A program made the position numbers and the translations under genes. From DAOVRD01 sp964521715 (GTDB lineage Bacteria > Planctomycetota > Brocadiia > SM23-32), in NCBI GenBank assembly GCA_964521715.1, contig CAZFSS010000033.1, positions 1-47,251 on the forward strand: 47,251 nt of DNA, in the 5' to 3' direction. This document shows, in pieces, positions 43,631-47,251 of the stretch. How positions within the stretch are numbered: position 1 is the first letter of the stretch; every line of letters begins with the position of its first letter. The notes beneath the pieces are model-generated. The model was not told the DNA's origin. It did no database searches and worked only from the letters and a program-made list of their open reading frames with translations.

Positions 43631-43659
43631 TTGCCTCGGCGTGGCGAAGTCCGTAGTAT
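43631..43659 (+). promoter_or_regulatory. Candidate promoter of the GH130 group
   Basis: TTGCCT (43631-43636), 17 bp, TAGTAT (43654-43659), about 40 bases before ATG 43700; GGGAGGA at 43682-43688. Confidence 0.5.
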
Positions 43660-43699
43660 TTGTCTCCTGTCCCCGTGTGCCGGGAGGACGCCTGAGAGC

Positions 43700-44716
43700 A
43701 TGGGCATACTGAAGCGCTTCGAGGGGAATCCCGTCCTGGAGCCCGTGCCGGGCGCCTGGGACTGCGTCAGCGTGTTCAACCCCGGCGCCATCCTGAAGGA
43801 CGGCCGGGTCTACATGCTCTACCGCGCCGTGAGCGACCTGGGGAGGTACGTCTCCCGGTTCGGCCTGGCGATCAGCGAGGACGGCTACTCGTTCGAGCGC
43901 GCCTCGGACCGATTCGTCTTCGAGCCGCAAGAGCGGTATGAGGTCGGCGGGGTCGAGGACGCCAGGATCACGCCCGACGACGGCGGTTTCCTGATCACTT
44001 ATGCGGCCGTCTCCAAGGAGCCGGGCCCGGTTTATGCTGACATGGACTTTTTCCGCATCAGCCGGGAGGATCCCTACTGCCGGCGCCCGGGCGTCCCGCC
44101 CCTCGGTCCCAGCTACACGGGCCTGCTCCGTTCTGCGGACCTGGCGAGCTTCACTCAGGAGGGGCTGATCACCCCTGCGGGCATCGACGATCGCGACGGC
44201 GTGCTCTTCCCCGAGAGGATCGGCGGGCGTTACGTGATGCTCCACCGGCCGTCAACATGGGTCGGGCCGGAGTACGGAACGGACACGCCGGCCATCTGGC
44301 TCGCCTACTCCGAGGACTTGAAGCACTGGGACTACGGCGAGCGCGGCGAGCATCTGCTCATGGGATCCGAGGAGGCGTGGGAGGAGGGCAAGATCGGGGC
44401 CGGCGCGCCGCCCGTGCGGACCGACGCGGGCTGGCTGGTGATCTACCACGGCGTGGATCACAGGCACGTCTACCGCGTCGGCGTGGCGTTGCTGGACCTC
44501 GACGACGTGACCAGCGTGATCGCCAGGACTGACGACTTCCTGCTCGAGCCCGAGAACGACTACGAGAGGGTGGGCATCATCCCGAACGTGGTTTTCCCCA
44601 CGGCGGCGGTGTGGGAGCCGGGGCACGAGCTGCTGGTCTACTACGGCGCGGCCGACAGGGTCTGCGGCCTGGCTACGGCGGACATGGACGAACTGCTCGA
44701 CTGCTTGCTTTCGTGA
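43700..44716 (+). CDS. GH130 beta-mannoside phosphorylase/hydrolase-like protein
   Basis: A 338-residue five-bladed propeller glycosidase of family GH130, whose members phosphorolyse or hydrolyse beta-mannosides. Visible signatures: FNPGAILKDGRVYMLYRA, GVEDARITPDDGG with the catalytic Asp, KIGAGAPPVRTDAGWLVIYHGVD, and YYGAADRVCGLATAD at the end. The enzyme subfamily (phosphorylase versus hydrolase) depends on phosphate-binding residues I cannot settle by eye. Cytoplasmic; first gene of a plus-strand group with a YdjC deacetylase, a Gfo/Idh enzyme and the terminal gene. Confidence 0.92.
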   Translation: MGILKRFEGNPVLEPVPGAWDCVSVFNPGAILKDGRVYMLYRAVSDLGRYVSRFGLAISEDGYSFERASDRFVFEPQERYEVGGVEDARITPDDGGFLITYAAVSKEPGPVYADMDFFRISREDPYCRRPGVPPLGPSYTGLLRSADLASFTQEGLITPAGIDDRDGVLFPERIGGRYVMLHRPSTWVGPEYGTDTPAIWLAYSEDLKHWDYGERGEHLLMGSEEAWEEGKIGAGAPPVRTDAGWLVIYHGVDHRHVYRVGVALLDLDDVTSVIARTDDFLLEPENDYERVGIIPNVVFPTAAVWEPGHELLVYYGAADRVCGLATADMDELLDCLLS

Positions 44717-44791
44717 GCCGTCCCGGACGGCGTGGAGGTGGTTGCTGACTCAGGGCAGCAACTGGCAGAATGACGGAGGAGGGCCGGCAAG

Positions 44792-45553
44792 ATGACAGAG
44801 GGACGGATACGTCTGGTGACCCGGGGCGACGACAGCGGAAGCTGCCACACCGCCAACGTGGCGATTCGGGACGCGTTCCAGAAGGGCATCCTCCGCAACA
44901 CGTCGCTCATGGTTCCGTGCCCGGCCTTCGAGGAGGCGGCGGAGATGTTCCGCGAGCTGCCGGGCCTGTGCGTCGGGCTGCACGCGACGCTGAACGCGGA
45001 GTGGGACGAGGTGCGGTGGGGTCCCGTGCTGCCGCCTGGAGACGTGCCGTCCCTGATCGACGAGAACGGACATCTCCTTCAGACGACGCAGGCGCTTCAC
45101 GAGAGAGGCGCCGATCCCGACGAAATGATGGCCGAGATCGAGGCCCAGCTCGCCCTGGCGCGCTCCACAGGCCTGCACATCGGCTACGTTGACTCGCACA
45201 TGGCGTTCACGTGGATCGCCGACATGGATGCGCGGCTCGCCCGGTTCGCCGAGCGGGAGGGCTTGATCTACCGGCACGAAGGCGTGGGCCGCCTGCCCGC
45301 CGTAGAGGGCGAGTTCGACAACCTGGTTGACGCGCTGGTCGCGCGCCTAAGTGCCGCCCAGCCGGGCACGTATATCATTGTGGGCCATCCGTGCTATGAC
45401 ACGGAGGAGGTGAGGCGGTTCTATCACCCCGGCATCGAGCCGGGCGCGGAAGGCCCGAACAGGGACTGGCAGAGGCGCATGTTCATGGACCCGAAGGTCC
45501 TCCAGTGCTGCCAGGCCAACGGCATCCGGCCTATCCGCTACACGGAGATCTGA
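44792..45553 (+). CDS. YdjC/ChbG family carbohydrate deacetylase
   Basis: A 253-residue ChbG/HpnK-like deacetylase, a family that removes N-acetyl groups from sugars such as diacetylchitobiose. The metal-site Asp pair occurs in TRGDDSGSCHTAN (usually NADDFG), with His in VGLHATLN and in YVDSHMAFTW, and the late HPCYD motif. RBS GGAGG near 44774-44779. It lies 75 bases after the GH130 gene. The substrate may be an N-acetylated mannoside or similar glycan of the cluster, which is inference. Confidence 0.88.
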   Translation: MTEGRIRLVTRGDDSGSCHTANVAIRDAFQKGILRNTSLMVPCPAFEEAAEMFRELPGLCVGLHATLNAEWDEVRWGPVLPPGDVPSLIDENGHLLQTTQALHERGADPDEMMAEIEAQLALARSTGLHIGYVDSHMAFTWIADMDARLARFAEREGLIYRHEGVGRLPAVEGEFDNLVDALVARLSAAQPGTYIIVGHPCYDTEEVRRFYHPGIEPGAEGPNRDWQRRMFMDPKVLQCCQANGIRPIRYTEI

Positions 45554-45595
45554 CGGCGGCGCGAGCCTGTGCTCTTGGAGGAAAGGGATTCTGGG

Positions 45596-46552
45596 ATGGT
45601 CAGGATAGGCATCATCGGGGCCGGCAACAACGGCGCGGGGCACGCGCGCTACTACCACAGGTCGCCGCGCAGTGAAGTGGTCGCCGTGGCCGACCCGGTC
45701 GCTGAACGCGCGTCGGCGCTGGCGGGCGAGTGCGGCGCCAGGGCGACACAGGACTACCGCGAGTTCCTGGCGGATGTTGACGCGGTGGTCATCTCCTCGC
45801 CGAACCACGTGCACCGCGACCACGCCGTCGAGTGCGCCAGGGCCGGCCGCCACGTCTACTGCGAGAAGCCGATGGGCCTGAGCGCAGGGCAGGCCGCAGA
45901 GATTGCCTCGGCGATCCGGGAGGCAGGCGTCCGCTCGGTCATCGGCTTCTCCGTGCGGTTCAGCGACACGGTTCAGACGATGCAGAGGTACCTGCGCGAG
46001 GGACGGTTGGGCGAGCTCATATCGATCTGGTCACGCCGCCTGTTCTTCATGGACCTTTCGAAGGCGGCCGAATGGCGCAGGGATCCCGCCCTGAGCGGCG
46101 GCCTGCTGTTCGAGATCAATGTGCACGAGGTCGAGTGGATGATGGCCCTCGGCGGCGAACTCGAGTCCGTCTACGCGCGCACGTACGCCGAGCGGCCGCA
46201 GCACCCCCGGGCGAACGATCACATCTGGGTCGTCATGAACTTCGCCAACGGCGTCGTCGGCACCCATGAGGGCAGCCAGATATCGCCCGTGGCGCAGTTC
46301 GACTGCGGCCTGCTCGGCACCGTAGCCGGCATGGAGACGGCCGAGTGGGGCAAGCGGCTCCGCTTCGCCAAGAGAGGCGCCGGCGCCGTCGAGGTGAAAC
46401 CGGACCCGGAGTTCGACCTGCGCGGCCACTTCCTTGACTGCGTCGAGGAGGGGATCGCGGGCGTGGCGGACGCCGAGTGGGGACTGACCGTGATGACGGC
46501 CGCGGACGCCATCCTTGAATCGGCGTCAACGGGCCGCGTGGTAGGGCTGTAG
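45596..46552 (+). CDS. Gfo/Idh/MocA family oxidoreductase (third copy)
   Basis: A 318-residue dehydrogenase: VRIGIIGAGNNGAGHARYY gives the Rossmann glycine loop and YCEKPMGLS the EKP motif; FEINVHEVEWMMALGG supplies the conserved His of the second domain. ATG 45596 is preferred, with GGAGGAAAGGG upstream. It follows the deacetylase gene by 42 bases and probably shares its transcript. Substrate unknown, likely a sugar released by the GH130 enzyme. Confidence 0.9.
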   Translation: MVRIGIIGAGNNGAGHARYYHRSPRSEVVAVADPVAERASALAGECGARATQDYREFLADVDAVVISSPNHVHRDHAVECARAGRHVYCEKPMGLSAGQAAEIASAIREAGVRSVIGFSVRFSDTVQTMQRYLREGRLGELISIWSRRLFFMDLSKAAEWRRDPALSGGLLFEINVHEVEWMMALGGELESVYARTYAERPQHPRANDHIWVVMNFANGVVGTHEGSQISPVAQFDCGLLGTVAGMETAEWGKRLRFAKRGAGAVEVKPDPEFDLRGHFLDCVEEGIAGVADAEWGLTVMTAADAILESASTGRVVGL

Positions 46553-46591
46553 CCACGCCCCGCGCGCCCTCTGCGGAGGACTGGGACCGGC

Positions 46592-47251
46592 ATGAAGATC
46601 CTCGTTGACCAGAACATCCCCCTGGCGCGGGAGCTGTTCGGCTCATTGGGGAAGATCACGCTTGTGAGCGGCCGCGACGTCGCCGAGGGCTACGCGGGGC
46701 TGGAGGAGTTCGACGCCCTCGCCATCCGGTCTGTGACCAGGGTCACGCCCGCGCTGGTGGACCGCGCCGTCAACGCGAAGGTCATAGGCACGGCGACCAT
46801 CGGCACCGACCACATCGACGTGGGCTACATCCGCGAGGCGAACCGGAGCAGGAAGAATCCCATCACGGTGCTGTCGGCGCCGGGCTCGAACGCCGACTCC
46901 GTGGCCGATCACGTCTGGTTCGCGCTCGCGTCCCTGACGCACGAGCGTGGGGAGCCGCTGAGTGGCGGGTCCCTGGGCATCATCGGCCACGGCAACTGCG
47001 GCAGCCGCGTGGCGCGGCGGGCCGAGGGCTTCGGCATGGAGACGTTCCGTTATGACCCGCCTCTGGCCGAGCGAGATCCGTCGTTTCAGTCCGATTCGTT
47101 CGAGGACACCATCGAGACGGTGATTCACGCCCGGCGCACCTGGGGCGACCGAGTCGCCCTGCTCGGCGGCATCGACGTGGATTTCCTCTGCCGGTCGGAC
47201 GAGCCGGCCATCCGCCGACGTGTGCGAGACACGATTGACGCGTGTCTGCCC
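46592..47251 (+). CDS. PdxB-like protein running into a UroD-like tail (partial)
   Basis: An open frame of 220 codons that continues past the window end. Residues 1 to about 165 resemble erythronate-4-phosphate dehydrogenase (PdxB) of the D-2-hydroxyacid dehydrogenases: AIRSVTRVTPAL, TATIGTDHIDVGYI, APGSNADSVADHV and the NAD loop GIIGHGNCGSRVA. From about residue 168 (FEDTIETVIHARRTWGDRVA, then LLGGIDVDFLCRSDEPAIRR) it reads as the C-terminal part of the uroporphyrinogen decarboxylase/corrinoid methyltransferase family instead. The switch is near base 47095. This could be an assembly or amplification chimera at a contig edge or a true fusion; the first is more likely. Confidence 0.6.
   Translation, partial: MKILVDQNIPLARELFGSLGKITLVSGRDVAEGYAGLEEFDALAIRSVTRVTPALVDRAVNAKVIGTATIGTDHIDVGYIREANRSRKNPITVLSAPGSNADSVADHVWFALASLTHERGEPLSGGSLGIIGHGNCGSRVARRAEGFGMETFRYDPPLAERDPSFQSDSFEDTIETVIHARRTWGDRVALLGGIDVDFLCRSDEPAIRRRVRDTIDACLP

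Overview
This is a high-GC bacterial chromosome segment with ordinary sigma70-like promoters, intrinsic terminators and Shine-Dalgarno sites. The content fits the PVC superphylum (Planctomycetota of the Phycisphaerae/Brocadiia type, or Lentisphaerota/Kiritimatiellota). The clues are several prepilins of the '[20 protein letters not shown].PAL' type, one with a recognisable H...G..N..F.DG motif; a PilM-to-secretin operon whose order resembles the Akkermansia Amuc_1101-1098 locus; and many sugar-metabolism genes (Gfo/Idh oxidoreductases, GH130, sulfatase-like and uronate-isomerase-like proteins). The taxonomic call is an inference from gene content only.

Layout. 0.2-0.9 kb: D-lyxose-isomerase-like gene (minus). 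1.0-2.0 kb: miaA. 2.0-14.7 kb: one long plus-strand operon for an envelope-spanning pilus or secretion machine. It holds a PilM-type ATPase fused to a PilN-like part, a PilO/Amuc_1100-like protein, a membrane-anchored Fn3-like protein, a 1388-residue repeat lipoprotein, a secretin and a small exported protein, and it ends in a clear intrinsic terminator. 14.8-19.2 kb: a membrane/spermidine-synthase-like fusion and SppA. 19.2-22.5 kb (minus): prfA, rpmE, cstA. 22.7-24.4 kb: a sulfatase-superfamily protein and a small membrane protein. 24.5-26.0 kb (minus): an HtrA/Deg protease. 26.2-29.8 kb: M42 peptidase, nucleoside-kinase-like protein, Gfo/Idh oxidoreductase, small membrane protein. 29.8-35.6 kb (minus): gpsA, tandem ACT protein, PFL/UPF0210 protein, uronate-isomerase-like protein, thymidylate kinase and a thioredoxin-fold lipoprotein. 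35.7-40.4 kb: three prepilin cassettes. 40.8-41.3 kb: a small membrane-anchored protein. 41.5-47.25 kb: a carbohydrate cluster (TIM-barrel isomerase, three-gene and two-gene groups with Gfo/Idh enzymes, GH130 phosphorylase, YdjC deacetylase), ending in an open frame that starts as PdxB-like and finishes as uroporphyrinogen-decarboxylase-like.

The most striking structure is the prepilin array. Three consecutive monocistronic units each carry the same palindrome, the same TTGACA-17-TAATAT promoter, the same ~137-nt leader and the same prepilin signal-peptide start. A 175-bp block is identical in all three by eye, and each unit has its own intrinsic terminator, yet the mature pilin bodies are almost unrelated. 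The leader can fold into two hairpins and holds a perfect 11-nt anti-Shine-Dalgarno match about 79 nt upstream of the real start codon. This looks like a cassette system that presents variable pilin bodies behind a constant expression and export module. The PilM-secretin operon is a plausible partner machine, although no assembly ATPase or prepilin peptidase lies in this window.
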